A stretch of DNA of 64,000 nt, from the NCBI RefSeq assembly GCF_010974945.1, contig NZ_JAAIVB010000012.1:1-64000 (forward strand), in the 5' to 3' direction. This DNA comes from Noviherbaspirillum galbum. Its GTDB lineage: Bacteria > Pseudomonadota > Gammaproteobacteria > Burkholderiales > Burkholderiaceae_D. A program made the translations under genes and the position numbers. Positions 9,019 through 17,854 of the stretch are shown one piece after another; position 1 is the first letter of the stretch, and every line of letters begins with the position of its first letter. Under the pieces are notes generated by a model. It made no database searches. It saw only the letters and a program-made list of their open reading frames with translations, and was not told the DNA's origin.

Positions 9019-10134
9019 TCAAACGAAACGAGCAAGGATACGCAAATCCGGACCGATCTGCTGGACCTGGTGGAAGGCCAGCTTGACCTTTTCATCGAGG
9101 CTGTCCAGGGCGGCGAGGTTGAACAGGCCCTGGGCATCGCCGATCAGGCTGGGCGCGAGATAAAGCAGCAGTTCGTCGACGCAGCCCTCCCGCACCAGCG
9201 AGCCGTTGAGCTTGAATCCGGCCTCGACGTGCAATTCATTGACTTGGCGCCGGCCGAGTTCGAGCATGAGGGCGGGCAGGTCGACCTTGCCATGGGCATT
9301 GGGGAGCACCAGGACATCGGCGCCGCGATCGCGCAGCGCGGCTTCCTGTTCCGGATTGGGGCGCGCGGCCACGATTAGGGTACCGCCACCTTGCAGTACC
9401 CTGGCCTGCGGGGAAATCTGCAGTTCGCTGTCGACCACGATACGCCAGGGCTGGCGCGGCGTCTCGACCGCCCTGACGTTGAGTTGCGGGTCGTCTTCCT
9501 GCACCGTGCCGATGCCGGTCAGGATGGCACAGGCGCGGGCCCGCCACCAGTGGCCGTCGTCGCGCGCGGCGGACGAGGTGATCCATTGGCTGACGCCGTT
9601 GTGCAGGGCCGTCTTGCCGTCCAGGCTGGCGGCCGCCTTGAGCCTGACCCAGGGTTTGCCGCGGCGCATGCGCGAGAGGAAGCCGATGTTGATCTCGGTG
9701 GCTTCGCTTTCCATGACGCCGCAATGCACTGCGATGCCGGCGGCCTTCAGCTTGGCCAGGCCCTGGCCCGCCACCAGCGGATTGGGATCGGCGATAGCGG
9801 CCACCACCCGGGCGACGCCGGCACGCACCAGGGCGTCCGCGCAGGGCGGCGTGCGGCCGTAGTGGCTGCAGGGCTCCAGCGTCACGTAGACGGTGGCGCC
9901 GCGCACGTCATTGCCCCGCCGCGCCGCATCGGCGAGGGCTTGCACCTCGGCATGGGCTTGGCCGGGAGGCTGGGTAAAGCCTTCGCCGAGGATGCGTCCC
10001 TCTTTGGAAATCACGCAGCCCACGCGGGGATTCGGCGACGTCGTGAACAGCCCCTGCTGCGCGAGTTCCAGGGCGCGGGCGATGCCTTGTTGGTCGGTAT
10101 GAATTTCCACGTCGTGTCCGGTCGAATCAGCCAT
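9019..10134 (-). CDS. ribD: Bifunctional diaminohydroxyphosphoribosylaminopyrimidine deaminase / 5-amino-6-(5-phosphoribosylamino)uracil reductase
   Basis: Carries out the second and third steps of riboflavin synthesis. The N-terminal deaminase domain shows QAHAEVQAL and EPCSHYGRTPPC (zinc ligands and catalytic glutamate), within about residues 15-160. The reductase domain follows with LKAAASLDGKTALHNG and the GGGTLIVAA and ELHVEAG segments. The length, 371 residues, is normal. This is the first rib gene of the minus-strand run. In many proteobacteria ribD follows nrdR directly; here a pilus cluster lies between them. Confidence 0.96.
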   Translation of the reverse strand: MADSTGHDVEIHTDQQGIARALELAQQGLFTTSPNPRVGCVISKEGRILGEGFTQPPGQAHAEVQALADAARRGNDVRGATVYVTLEPCSHYGRTPPCADALVRAGVARVVAAIADPNPLVAGQGLAKLKAAGIAVHCGVMESEATEINIGFLSRMRRGKPWVRLKAAASLDGKTALHNGVSQWITSSAARDDGHWWRARACAILTGIGTVQEDDPQLNVRAVETPRQPWRIVVDSELQISPQARVLQGGGTLIVAARPNPEQEAALRDRGADVLVLPNAHGKVDLPALMLELGRRQVNELHVEAGFKLNGSLVREGCVDELLLYLAPSLIGDAQGLFNLAALDSLDEKVKLAFHQVQQIGPDLRILARFV

Positions 10135-10227
10135 GCTGTGTTGGGATCATTTGCTATTTTACGTCAGGGCCGGGGGCTTCCGGCTTGTCTCGCCGATGCG
10201 GCGGCAATGAGGCGGCGAGTCGGGCCG

Positions 10228-10779
10228 TCAACAGGTCGCCGGCTCGGCAGCCGGGTCGCAGATGCGCGCCCTGCCCTGGAAATTGAGCTTGATCTTCCGG
10301 ATACGGCCATCGAGCGCGAAGCTGATGCTGCCGGCCTGCGGCTGCTGGACGCTGGCATCGGTACGCGTGCGGCCATTGGCGGCGAAAGCGAGGTAGGGAT
10401 GGGCGGCATCGGTGAAGGTCGATGCGATGCGAAGCCGGGTTGGCAACGGGGGACCGCGAAAGACCAGTGCATCCTCCGCGCCTGGCATGCGGTTTCCGCT
10501 GCGGTTGACGAAGATCGTCCATCCCGCGCTCCAGTCGCTGCCATCGGCCGGCACGAGGTCGACACGCTCGCCGCGCCGGACGGCCTCGGCCCGGGCCAGA
10601 TGGATGGCGGCAAGAAAATCGTTCACAGTGACGGTCAGGCGCTGCGCCTGCACCATGACCATCATCGATGGCGCGCCAATGCAGAGCAACACGGCCGCGA
10701 TGGCAAGGGCGATCATGAGTTCGAGCGAGGTCAGGCCGTCTTGGCAAACGGCCGGTCGGCTACCAGCAATCGTTGCCAT
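10228..10779 (-). CDS. fimT: FimT/GspH-like minor pseudopilin (pilus cluster 1)
   Basis: Type IV pilus minor pilin. The N-terminus has a prepilin cleavage context, DGLTSLELMIALAIAAVL at about residues 14-31, with the conserved Glu five residues after the Gly, followed by the hydrophobic assembly helix. The body resembles GspH/FimT (VNDFLAAIHLARAEAVRRGERV), and the C-terminus carries a cysteine pair (ICDPAAEPATC). The ATG at 10779 overlaps the end of the upstream pilin gene by 20 bp, which supports translational coupling. The product has 183 residues. It is the last gene of cluster 1, before ribD. Confidence 0.85.
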   Translation of the reverse strand: MATIAGSRPAVCQDGLTSLELMIALAIAAVLLCIGAPSMMVMVQAQRLTVTVNDFLAAIHLARAEAVRRGERVDLVPADGSDWSAGWTIFVNRSGNRMPGAEDALVFRGPPLPTRLRIASTFTDAAHPYLAFAANGRTRTDASVQQPQAGSISFALDGRIRKIKLNFQGRARICDPAAEPATC

Positions 10780-11257
10780 CGGCTTCCCGCGTTCCATTGC
10801 TTTCCAGCTTGAGCGTGCCGCATGCCGGGTCGCTGAAGCGCTTGCCGACCCGCTCCGTGCCGGGCCGCGCCAGAAGCCGGACGCATTGCCGCAGGTCCTC
10901 GGACTGGCATGCTTCGGCGCTGAGTTCATAGGCACTGTCTGCCGGCGTGGCGCCGGAATACCACTTGAAGCCGCGCCCCTCCTCGTCGGTCGAATCGACG
11001 GAGAAAAGCACATAGCGCTGGCGCTGGATGAAGAATTGCTCCTGCTGCTGCAAGATGCGCAGCAAGGCCGCGCGCCCCTCGGTCCGGCGCGATTTGCGCA
11101 AGGCATCGCGGTAGGAAGCGGCCGCCAGCGCCGCGAGGATGGAAACGACGAGGAGGACGATCGCCAGCTCGACGAGGCTGAAACCGTCATGCCGACTGGC
11201 TGCCGGCTTGATCGGATTGGCTGGTTCGATTTCTTTGTCATGGAATCGGAGTGTCAT
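10760..11257 (-). CDS. pilE: PilE-like minor pilin (pilus cluster 1)
   Basis: Minor pilin with an unusually long leader of about 24 residues before the cleavage site: HDGFSLVELAIVLLVVSIL is the class III motif with Glu5 and the N-terminal helix. The rest is PilE-like, including RTEGRAALLRILQQQEQFF and a C-terminal disulfide-type region (ACGTLKLESNG...GNDCW). The product has 165 residues. It lies between pilY1 (49 bp upstream) and the FimT-like gene. Only one ATG precedes the leader, so the start is reasonably fixed although no strong ribosome-binding site is visible. Confidence 0.85.
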   Translation of the reverse strand: MTLRFHDKEIEPANPIKPAASRHDGFSLVELAIVLLVVSILAALAAASYRDALRKSRRTEGRAALLRILQQQEQFFIQRQRYVLFSVDSTDEEGRGFKWYSGATPADSAYELSAEACQSEDLRQCVRLLARPGTERVGKRFSDPACGTLKLESNGTREADGNDCW

Positions 11258-11306
11258 TGGATGCCGGCAGCCCGGTGGCGCATTCGTTTTTTCGGTGGGC
11301 GATGTT

Positions 11307-13427
11307 TCAATTTTTCAGCAACGGGATCTCGCGCCATGCCAGGCGTCCTGCCGTCGTGCTCGCCCGAAACCGCATGTCGCCGGAGCCTCTTGCGGCATTG
11401 GACGCGTCGGAAGCGCCCGTATCGCTGCCGGACGAAAGGCCCGGCGCGATGATGACGAACTCCTGTGCCACCCTGCGCCGGCCAAGCGCATCGCGCGGCC
11501 CGACTTTCGGCGGGTCGGCGGCGATGGCGATGCTCGATGCCGGCACTTCGTTCAGGATGGGACCGGCCGCGGAAGGCATGCCGTCCACCGCAAGCCCGGT
11601 CAGCGCGTCCAGCACATAAACGCGGCTCGCCGCCGCCTGGACCGTGCTGAGGCGGGCCAACGACGTGACCACGACGAGCTTGCCGTCGATCAGCATTGGA
11701 GAACCCACGACCTGTTCGCCGCCGCTGGCCGTGACCGGAAGATCGATGACCCAGCCGTCCCGCCCCGGTCCTGCGGCGTCAGCCGCGGCCCCGTTCGCTG
11801 GTGCTGGCGCAAGGATCGCCAAGCCCCCCTGCCCTACGTCGGCGGTCTTGCGGCGCGCGAGCTGCTGACGTTCGAGCACAGCGCCGCCGCCCATCATCGC
11901 GTCACGCACGGCGTAGACCGATTGCCCGGCGGATTGGCTAATTGTGCCGGCCGATTCACCCCCGGTGCCAAACACGACGAGATAAGCGCCTGGGACATTC
12001 AGCACGCGCGGCGTTGCGCTGATCGCCTGGCGCACGCCCTGCGCGCTGCGGGCAACGAAGAACGGCTTGTCCGGCGTGGCGCCATGCCACGGCGGCCTAC
12101 CGGCGAAATCGAACTTCCACAGATTGCCTTGCGAGTCGCCTGCATAAGCCTGGCGCACCTCGCCGGCCGCGCCGTACACCAGCGCCGGCATGCTCAGGCC
12201 CGCCGGCCCGGCGCTTGCTCCACTGTCGCGGGGGACGCAAAACTTGTAGTAGTTCTCTCCCAGCCGCCAGGGCGATCCGCCGGGTTTGTCGAGGGAGAGC
12301 AGGAACAGGCAGGCGCCGCCTGTCGATGCATTGTTGCCGCTGGCGGCCACCAGGAAAGCACGCGACTCCGACGTGCCGGCTTGCGACACCGCGAACCTGG
12401 CAAGCTGCGGCGGCGCGGACAGATTGCCCATGTCGGGATCGGTTGCGTCGGTGAATTCGAACAGCGCGCTGGAACCCGCTCCAAAGTGCTCGGGATCGCT
12501 GATGTCCAGTGCCAGCACGCCGCGCGCTCCGCCGCCGAAGCTGGCGCCAAGCACGGTGCGCCACTGGCCGCCCACGAGGATGTCGGACACCGTCAATCCG
12601 CCGTCGACATAGGCTTGCATGCGATAGGCCGGTTCCGCCAGCAGGGGAAGCCGCCCGATCAAGGCATTCGGCACGTAGGCCAGGACTTCGGTGCCGCGTT
12701 CCGCATGAAAACCATGGATCATGCCGTCGTTCGCGCCGACGTAGACCATGGGCGGACGTTGCCGGAAGCGCTGCCGGAACTGCTCATATCCGGCGTCGCC
12801 TGGGCCGTCCGGAGGCGGAGGAACGTGAACGATGTTTGAATGCTGAATGTCGCCCAGCACGCCAACCCTGCGCTGGAACGGATTGCCTTCTAGCGTGCGG
12901 TCGCCGCGCAGGTATTCGAGCCGGCGCTGCCCCAGACCGTCGACTGCTCCGCCTGGCACCGGCCGGTCGAGCAACGCCTGCTGCGCCGGGGACAGGTCTT
13001 GCCATGTGAAGGGCACGGTGGCGTGACTGCCGTCGCCACGGTCGCGCAGGGTATGGATCTGCCTGTCGGCCGGCGCAATGCGGGCTGGCACGCCGTCCGT
13101 TCCGCCAAGGAGTTCGCCCGCGTCCCACGCCATCTCGAAGCGGCCATCGGGATGCCGCCATCGCTTGCGTAGCAATCCGGCGGGCAGCCCGGCAAGAAAA
13201 CCGCCTTCGAAGATGGCCGATGGCCTGGCGCTGCCTTCATCCCCCGAGCCAACCGCATCGACGACCAGCGCCGTCGTCCACACCGGGCGCAAGTCTTCCG
13301 CAAGCACGAAGCTGCCGGCCGCGAAGGCACAGGCAAGCAAGGCAAGCGCGGCCAGCATGCGGCGAAGAATGCAAGACTGGATGGGAAGTCGCGCACGGCA
13401 TGCCCATGTCAATTGCTTCAGCATCAT
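11307..13427 (-). CDS. pilY1: Short PilY1/PilC-type pilus protein lacking the von Willebrand-like N-terminus (cluster 1)
   Basis: PilY1 proteins sit at the pilus tip or outer surface and influence pilus assembly, adhesion and surface sensing. This 706-residue protein has a signal-like segment (RMLAALALLACAFAAGSFVLA) and then goes almost directly into the C-terminal beta-propeller region: PPMVYVGANDGMIHGFHA, ALDISDPEHFG and AGDSQGNLWKFDF are typical blades. The von Willebrand A-like N-terminal half found in the cluster 2 copy is absent. So is the DxDxDxxxD calcium loop before the AGDSQGNLW blade. The start overlaps the pilX stop by 4 bp (ATGA). It may be specialised or reduced rather than broken, since the frame is intact. 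Confidence 0.9.
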   Translation of the reverse strand: MMLKQLTWACRARLPIQSCILRRMLAALALLACAFAAGSFVLAEDLRPVWTTALVVDAVGSGDEGSARPSAIFEGGFLAGLPAGLLRKRWRHPDGRFEMAWDAGELLGGTDGVPARIAPADRQIHTLRDRGDGSHATVPFTWQDLSPAQQALLDRPVPGGAVDGLGQRRLEYLRGDRTLEGNPFQRRVGVLGDIQHSNIVHVPPPPDGPGDAGYEQFRQRFRQRPPMVYVGANDGMIHGFHAERGTEVLAYVPNALIGRLPLLAEPAYRMQAYVDGGLTVSDILVGGQWRTVLGASFGGGARGVLALDISDPEHFGAGSSALFEFTDATDPDMGNLSAPPQLARFAVSQAGTSESRAFLVAASGNNASTGGACLFLLSLDKPGGSPWRLGENYYKFCVPRDSGASAGPAGLSMPALVYGAAGEVRQAYAGDSQGNLWKFDFAGRPPWHGATPDKPFFVARSAQGVRQAISATPRVLNVPGAYLVVFGTGGESAGTISQSAGQSVYAVRDAMMGGGAVLERQQLARRKTADVGQGGLAILAPAPANGAAADAAGPGRDGWVIDLPVTASGGEQVVGSPMLIDGKLVVVTSLARLSTVQAAASRVYVLDALTGLAVDGMPSAAGPILNEVPASSIAIAADPPKVGPRDALGRRRVAQEFVIIAPGLSSGSDTGASDASNAARGSGDMRFRASTTAGRLAWREIPLLKN

Positions 13428-13945
13428 GCACCTCCTGCCCGTCGATAAATGCTTTGCAACATCACGCGAGTATGCTCGCCTGCACCGTATCCGATCGCCG
13501 TCACACGGTAGACCGTAGCGGCCTTGGCGATGTCGGCCGCGGTACCCGGCCGGTTGTCGGGCAAGTGTTCGATGATGTAGCGAGGCAGCCGCGACGGCAT
13601 TCCATTTCCAGTCTGCAGCGACTGGCCGGTCATGCTGCCGAATTCGGATGACCCTGCGGCTGGTCCTTCAAGCGCGAGCGCCGCCCAGGCAGGCGGATCG
13701 TCATCGGTGCCCGCCAGTGCGCCGGTGATAGCGCCCTTTGCGAGTTCGATGGCGGCTTCGGCATCGCGCAAGGCCGCTTCGGCTGCCTGCATGGCCAACT
13801 GACGGTCCCGGTCAGCCCGTGCTGCCCTCTCGTCCTGCAATGCGAGGCGCGCGGCGGAAGCGCCGAGCAACATGACGAGTACCAGCATGAACAGGGTCAC
13901 GATGAGCGTCGCGCCCTGCTGGGAGGTGGTGTGATGCCGGCTCAT
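13424..13945 (-). CDS. pilX: PilX-type minor pilin (cluster 1)
   Basis: Minor pilin of the PilX family. The N-terminus QQGATLIVTLFMLVLVMLL has the Gly cleavage residue and the hydrophobic helix but no Glu at position 5, as is usual for PilX. The next segment (RAARADRDRQLAMQAAEAAL) matches the PilX helix. The product has 173 residues. It overlaps both neighbours, pilW and pilY1, by 4 bp, so the genes are translationally coupled. Confidence 0.87.
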   Translation of the reverse strand: MSRHHTTSQQGATLIVTLFMLVLVMLLGASAARLALQDERAARADRDRQLAMQAAEAALRDAEAAIELAKGAITGALAGTDDDPPAWAALALEGPAAGSSEFGSMTGQSLQTGNGMPSRLPRYIIEHLPDNRPGTAADIAKAATVYRVTAIGYGAGEHTRVMLQSIYRRAGGA

Positions 13946-14961
13946 GCCTGTCGTCCATCCGCATGATTGCGAAGCTGCACCGTCATGCGGAACACGCGGC
14001 GCAAACGGTTCCTCGACTTCAGCGGCAGGGCTGACTCATGGATGGTGGTACCCGTATCCGTCTTGCCCAGGGTGGCAGCATAGTCCGGTCCAAAAAGCAT
14101 GTAGTCGTTGTCCGTCGCATCCATCCGAACCGGCATGCCGCCGCGCATCAGCAACGCGAACTGGACCGCCACCACTTTCTTCCAGTAGGTGCTCCGGTTG
14201 CGCGCCGCCGCCTGTTCCGCAGCTGTACCGGCCGCCACCGGGAGGCCGTCATCGAGCGCGCGGATTGCGCCCGCATTCACGAATTGGTCCGGCGTTCCAT
14301 CGCCGTCGAGATCCAGCCCGTACAGCACCTGGAAGGATTCCACGCCACCGACGATGGCCTGCGCCGACCAGGCCGATCTTCCCTGGTATTTGCAATAGAG
14401 TTCCGGTTCGCCGTTGGCGTCTTCGGCGACATAGAAAACGCTCCATCCGCGTTCGCTGTCCGCCGTATCCACGCTGGCGGGCCGGCCTTTGCTGAAGCCC
14501 GCGCAGTTCAATACCGTGCCGTCGCCGTCAGTGCCGCCGCCCGCCCCGAAGAAGCGGAGGGCAAGGAGATCGCTGCCATTGACGGCGCGGCTGAGCGGGG
14601 CATCAATTCCCGGCGAGGTGGCGCTGACGCTGTGGGCGTCCCATCCGATGACATCCGGGCTCATGTCGACGGTCGTCACGAAGGGCGGCCGGTCGGCCAT
14701 CCATTCCGGGCGACCTGCCTGGCGTATGGCGCGGGCGATCTGGTCGAGCGCGACGCGCCCCGCCTCGTCGAGCCGGGTTGCTTCGTCACCCGTCAGGTAT
14801 CCCGCCCGCGTGCCGAGCAGCATGGAGAGGGAGGCCAGCGTCACGAGCAAGCCGATCGCGGTCGCGACGAGCACCTCGACGAGCGTCAAGCCAAGCTGGG
14901 AGCCATGCGCCTGCCGCCGGACGCGGCGGCTTGCCGGATGCGACACTGGTTCACGATCCAT
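13942..14961 (-). CDS. pilW: PilW-type minor pilin (cluster 1)
   Basis: Type IV pilus assembly protein PilW, a large minor pilin. The leader ends at QLGLTLVEVLVATAIGLLVT, with the Glu5 residue and long hydrophobic helix. The body (LDEAGRVALDQIARAIRQAG, then a 200-residue soluble domain) has family length at 339 residues. Its start overlaps the end of pilV by 11 bp and its end overlaps pilX by 4 bp. It is part of the minor pilin set thought to prime pilus assembly and help deliver PilY1. Confidence 0.9.
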   Translation of the reverse strand: MDREPVSHPASRRVRRQAHGSQLGLTLVEVLVATAIGLLVTLASLSMLLGTRAGYLTGDEATRLDEAGRVALDQIARAIRQAGRPEWMADRPPFVTTVDMSPDVIGWDAHSVSATSPGIDAPLSRAVNGSDLLALRFFGAGGGTDGDGTVLNCAGFSKGRPASVDTADSERGWSVFYVAEDANGEPELYCKYQGRSAWSAQAIVGGVESFQVLYGLDLDGDGTPDQFVNAGAIRALDDGLPVAAGTAAEQAAARNRSTYWKKVVAVQFALLMRGGMPVRMDATDNDYMLFGPDYAATLGKTDTGTTIHESALPLKSRNRLRRVFRMTVQLRNHADGRQA

Positions 14962-15523
14962 CGGCGCTCGCCATCAGGGAAACCAGGGGAGGAAACTGGC
15001 CTGCGTTCGCCTGCGGCGCGCCGTCCCGTCTCGAGCGCGGCCAGCCTATCTTGACCATGATGGGCGCCGTTCCCTCTCCGCTGCAATCCCATTGCAGCGA
15101 GGCCGTTGCGGAATTCCATGGCGCGGCGTCGCGGCAGATCCGCAGCCGCCCGCCCGGCACCTCGCTCGCGAAACGTCGTTTCCATTCCGCGAGATCCTGT
15201 TGCGCCAGTTCCTGCGGCATGCAGTTTCGGTCATGGCAACCCTGTCCGGCCGCCGGAATGTCTTCGCTTGCCCGGAAATCTGCCCCAAGATAGGAACCGC
15301 CGCCCAGCCCGGCGGGATTGAGGCGGAGATGCTCCGCAATGTCGGTGGCGAGGTGTACCGCGGCGGTATGGGTGGCGCTTTGCCGTATGGTTCGCCCCGC
15401 AGCGAGCTGAAGTTCGACCGCGCCGAGAACGCCGAGGCCGAGCACGAACAGAGCAACCAGGATTTCCACAAGAGAGAAACCGTGCTCGCTGCCGTTCGGG
15501 CGGTATGGATGCGTCCAATCCAT
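14951..15523 (-). CDS. pilV: PilV-type minor pilin (cluster 1)
   Basis: Type IV pilus modification/minor pilin PilV. The prepilin motif SEHGFSLVEILVALFVLGLG gives Gly/Phe cleavage and Glu5. Three in-frame ATGs exist (15565, 15538, 15523). The last is used because it gives a normal 15-residue leader (MDWTHPYRPNGSEHG) and follows a partial ribosome-binding site; a possible promoter overlaps the upstream ones. The product has about 190 residues. It is the first gene of cluster 1, 105 bp after nrdR. Confidence 0.85.
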   Translation of the reverse strand: MDWTHPYRPNGSEHGFSLVEILVALFVLGLGVLGAVELQLAAGRTIRQSATHTAAVHLATDIAEHLRLNPAGLGGGSYLGADFRASEDIPAAGQGCHDRNCMPQELAQQDLAEWKRRFASEVPGGRLRICRDAAPWNSATASLQWDCSGEGTAPIMVKIGWPRSRRDGAPQANAGQFPPLVSLMASADGS

Positions 15524-15542
15524 CGGACACACCCGCATATTT

Positions 15543-15571
15543 ATTGTAATTATTGCAACATTCATGGCGAA
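15543..15571 (-). promoter_or_regulatory. Possible promoter of pilus cluster 1
   Basis: A short AT-rich patch has TACAAT (5 of 6 to the -10 consensus) on the minus strand at 15548-15543, with only a weak -35 (TTCGCC) 17 bp upstream. Its position fits the start of pilV at 15523. Confidence 0.3.
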
Positions 15572-15628
15572 CGAAAGTCTGCGCCAGCGTGGCGCATGAC
15601 ATGCATGATTTTTTGGGAAGGGTTGAGG

Positions 15629-16099
15629 CTAGCTGGCTGGAGCCTTGCGTTCCGGTCCGACTTCGGCGATCACATCCTGGAATTCGGCGACGTCCTCGAA
15701 ACTCTTATAGACGGACGCAAAGCGGATGTAGGCGATCTTGTCGAGCCGCTTGAGTTCGCGCATGACCAGTTCGCCAATGTGCCCGGACATGACTTCCCGC
15801 GCCCCGCTGGATAACAGCTTTTCCTCGATGTGCTGGATGGCTCCATCCACCGCCTGGGCGGAGACAGGCCGCTTGCGCAGGGCCAGCATCAGGCTGCTCC
15901 TCAGCTTGGCCGCGTCGTAGTCGGTACGGCTGCCGTTCTTCTTTACGACGACCGGCATCGAGAGCTCGATGCGCTCGTATGTGGTGAAGCGCTTGTCGCA
16001 GTGGGCGCAGCGGCGGCGCCGGCGAATGGTGTCGCCCTCTTCCGACACGCGAGTATCGATGACCTGGGTATCGTCATGGTGGCAGAAGGGACATTTCAT
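15629..16099 (-). CDS. nrdR: Transcriptional repressor NrdR
   Basis: Zinc-ribbon/ATP-cone repressor of ribonucleotide reductase genes that senses dATP/ATP. Family start [17 protein letters not shown] with zinc ligands at C3, C6, C31 and C34, the arginine-rich [18 protein letters not shown], then the ATP-cone ([19 protein letters not shown]). The product has 156 residues. An upstream ATG (10 residues earlier) is in frame but the family starts at MKCP. It lies downstream of glyA on the same strand, separated by a terminator-like hairpin, and upstream of pilus cluster 1. Confidence 0.96.
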   Translation of the reverse strand: MKCPFCHHDDTQVIDTRVSEEGDTIRRRRRCAHCDKRFTTYERIELSMPVVVKKNGSRTDYDAAKLRSSLMLALRKRPVSAQAVDGAIQHIEEKLLSSGAREVMSGHIGELVMRELKRLDKIAYIRFASVYKSFEDVAEFQDVIAEVGPERKAPAS

Positions 16100-16242
16100 G
16101 GGGCTGACAACCTCTTGAGCAACCGGCATCGCGCCGGCCAGAAAACCTTGATTCTGGACTATCCGGAAAAAAACACAAGCATTGTTAGGCGGAAATTAAA
16201 CCGCCCTGGCAACCGGTCGAAATGCGCGAAGGCTGTCAGGAT

Positions 16243-16268
16243 GAAAATGGGCGCCCGGAGGCGCCCAT
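16243..16268 (-). terminator. Terminator-like hairpin after glyA
   Basis: On the minus strand TGGGCGCC, loop TCCG, GGCGCCCA, followed by TTTTC: an 8-bp perfect stem with a short U-run, 24 bp after the glyA stop. Confidence 0.7.
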
Positions 16269-16291
16269 GTGATTCAAGAGGATGTGCCGTG

Positions 16292-17539
16292 TCAGCGTGC
16301 GTACACCGGGAAGGCTTCGGTCAGCTTCCTGACTTCCGCCTTGACGCGTTCGATGGTGGCGGCGTCATGCGGGTTGTCGAGCACGTCGGCGATGAGGTTG
16401 CCGACCTTGGCGGCCTCTGCTTCCTTGAAGCCGCGCGTGGTCATGGCCGGGCTGCCGAGGCGGATGCCGGAAGTGACGAAGGGTTTTTCCGGGTCATTCG
16501 GAATGGCGTTCTTGTTGCAGGTCATGTGCGCCGATCCGAGGATGGCTTCCGCTTCCTTGCCGGTGATCTTCTTGGCGCGCAGGTCGACCAGCATCACGTG
16601 CGACTGGGTGCCGCCGGAAACGATGCGCAGGCCGCGCTCGATCAGCGTGCGGGCGAGCACGTCGGCGTTCTTGACCACCTGCTGCTGGTAGGTCTTGAAC
16701 TCGGGGGATTGCGCTTCCTTGAACGCCACTGCCTTGCCGGCGATGACGTGCATCAGCGGACCGCCCTGGATGCCGGGGAAGATCGCGGAGTTGATGGCCT
16801 TCTCATGCTCGGCCTTCATCAGGATCACGCCGCCGCGCGGACCGCGCAGGGACTTGTGGGTGGTGGAGGTGACGAAGTCGGCATGCGGCACCGGGTTGGG
16901 ATAGACGCCCGCGGCGATCAGGCCGGCGTAGTGGGCCATGTCGACCATGAAGTAGGCGCCGATGTCCTTGGCGACCTTGGCGAAGCGCTCGAAGTCGATG
17001 CGCAGCGAGTAGGCGGACGCGCCGGCAATGATCATCTTCGGCTTCTTCTCATGGGCGAGGCGCTCCATGGCGTCGTAATCGATCTCTTCCTTCTCGTTCA
17101 GGCCGTAGGACACCACGTTGAACCACTTGCCGGACATGTTGAGGGCCATGCCGTGGGTCAGGTGGCCGCCTTCGGCGAGCGACATGCCCATGATGGTGTC
17201 GCCGGGCTTGAGCATGGCGAAGAACACGCCCTGGTTGGCCTGGGAGCCCGAGTTGGGCTGGACGTTGGCGGCTTCCGCGCCGAACAGTTCCTTGAGGCGG
17301 TTGATGGCCAGGGTCTCGGCGATGTCGACGTACTCGCAGCCGCCGTAGTAGCGCTTGCCGGGATAGCCTTCGGCATACTTGTTGGTAAGCTGCGAACCCT
17401 GCGCTTCCATCACGGCCGGCGAGGTGTAGTTCTCGGAGGCGATCAGCTCGATGTGGTCTTGCTGGCGGGTGTTTTCCTGCTGGATGGCGGACCAAAGCTC
17501 GGGATCGACTTTGGCGATGGTGTGGTCTTTAGCGAACAT
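16292..17539 (-). CDS. glyA: Serine hydroxymethyltransferase
   Basis: Interconverts serine and glycine with tetrahydrofolate, the main source of one-carbon units for purine and thymidylate synthesis. The start [16 protein letters not shown] at 17539 follows GGAGTTTCAC. Motifs: [39 protein letters not shown], and [13 protein letters not shown], which carries the pyridoxal-phosphate lysine. The 415 residues match E. coli GlyA closely in length. A ZTP riboswitch precedes it, so expression probably rises when folate one-carbon supply limits purine synthesis. nrdR follows downstream. Confidence 0.97.
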   Translation of the reverse strand: MFAKDHTIAKVDPELWSAIQQENTRQQDHIELIASENYTSPAVMEAQGSQLTNKYAEGYPGKRYYGGCEYVDIAETLAINRLKELFGAEAANVQPNSGSQANQGVFFAMLKPGDTIMGMSLAEGGHLTHGMALNMSGKWFNVVSYGLNEKEEIDYDAMERLAHEKKPKMIIAGASAYSLRIDFERFAKVAKDIGAYFMVDMAHYAGLIAAGVYPNPVPHADFVTSTTHKSLRGPRGGVILMKAEHEKAINSAIFPGIQGGPLMHVIAGKAVAFKEAQSPEFKTYQQQVVKNADVLARTLIERGLRIVSGGTQSHVMLVDLRAKKITGKEAEAILGSAHMTCNKNAIPNDPEKPFVTSGIRLGSPAMTTRGFKEAEAAKVGNLIADVLDNPHDAATIERVKAEVRKLTEAFPVYAR

Positions 17540-17662
17540 GTGAAACTCCGTCGATTGATGTGCGAAAACTGGGTCAACGCAGCCGTCACCGGACAGGTAC
17601 GCGGCAGCCGCATGGCAGACCCGGCATTCGGGACATTGCCAAAAAATCGAATGAGGGGCCAA

Positions 17663-17710
17663 GGGAAAAGACAGGCAGCCTCAGTCGTGCATTCCATTTT
17701 GGGCTGCCCA
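17663..17710 (-). terminator. Putative expression platform of the glyA ZTP riboswitch
   Basis: On the minus strand the last bases of the aptamer, GGCAGCC (17708-17702), can pair with GGCTGCC (17680-17674), extended by two G-U pairs, and TCTTTT follows. Forming this stem would use the GGGCA of the conserved ligand-binding 3' element, so it is mutually exclusive with the folded aptamer. That suggests ligand-controlled termination. The U-tract is short, so an effect on translation is also possible. Confidence 0.45.
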
Positions 17711-17845
17711 GGCGAACGGCGTTGAGATCTCACGTTCCCCGGTGGATATCCACCTTCGCCGGGCTCCGATGCGGATGGCAGGCCGTGAATGCTCCGGCGT
17801 GCTGCCAAGTCGGGGCCGGCTTGTCGCCAGTCACGTGAGACGAAA
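17704..17845 (-). promoter_or_regulatory. ZTP (pfl-type) riboswitch in the glyA leader
   Basis: Read on the minus strand, the leader has the two conserved blocks of the ZTP aptamer: TCTCACGTGACTGGCGA at the 5' side, and ACCGGGGAACGTGAGA then CGCCTGGGCA at the 3' side. P1 forms between TCTCACG (17840-17834) and CGTGAGA (17734-17728), 7 of 7 pairs. GGTGGATATCCACC forms a hairpin directly before CGGGGAA. The region between the two blocks is longer than minimal examples. ZTP riboswitches sense the purine intermediate ZMP/ZTP, which accumulates when 10-formyl-tetrahydrofolate is low; glyA is a known target class. Confidence 0.88.
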
Positions 17846-17854
17846 TGGTCCCAC

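Noticed and set aside
8305-10227. FMN riboswitch in front of the riboflavin genes
   Set aside because: Neither the ribD upstream gap nor the ribE-ribBA gap contains the conserved AGGGCA..CGGCGGU-type blocks, and the gaps are too short.
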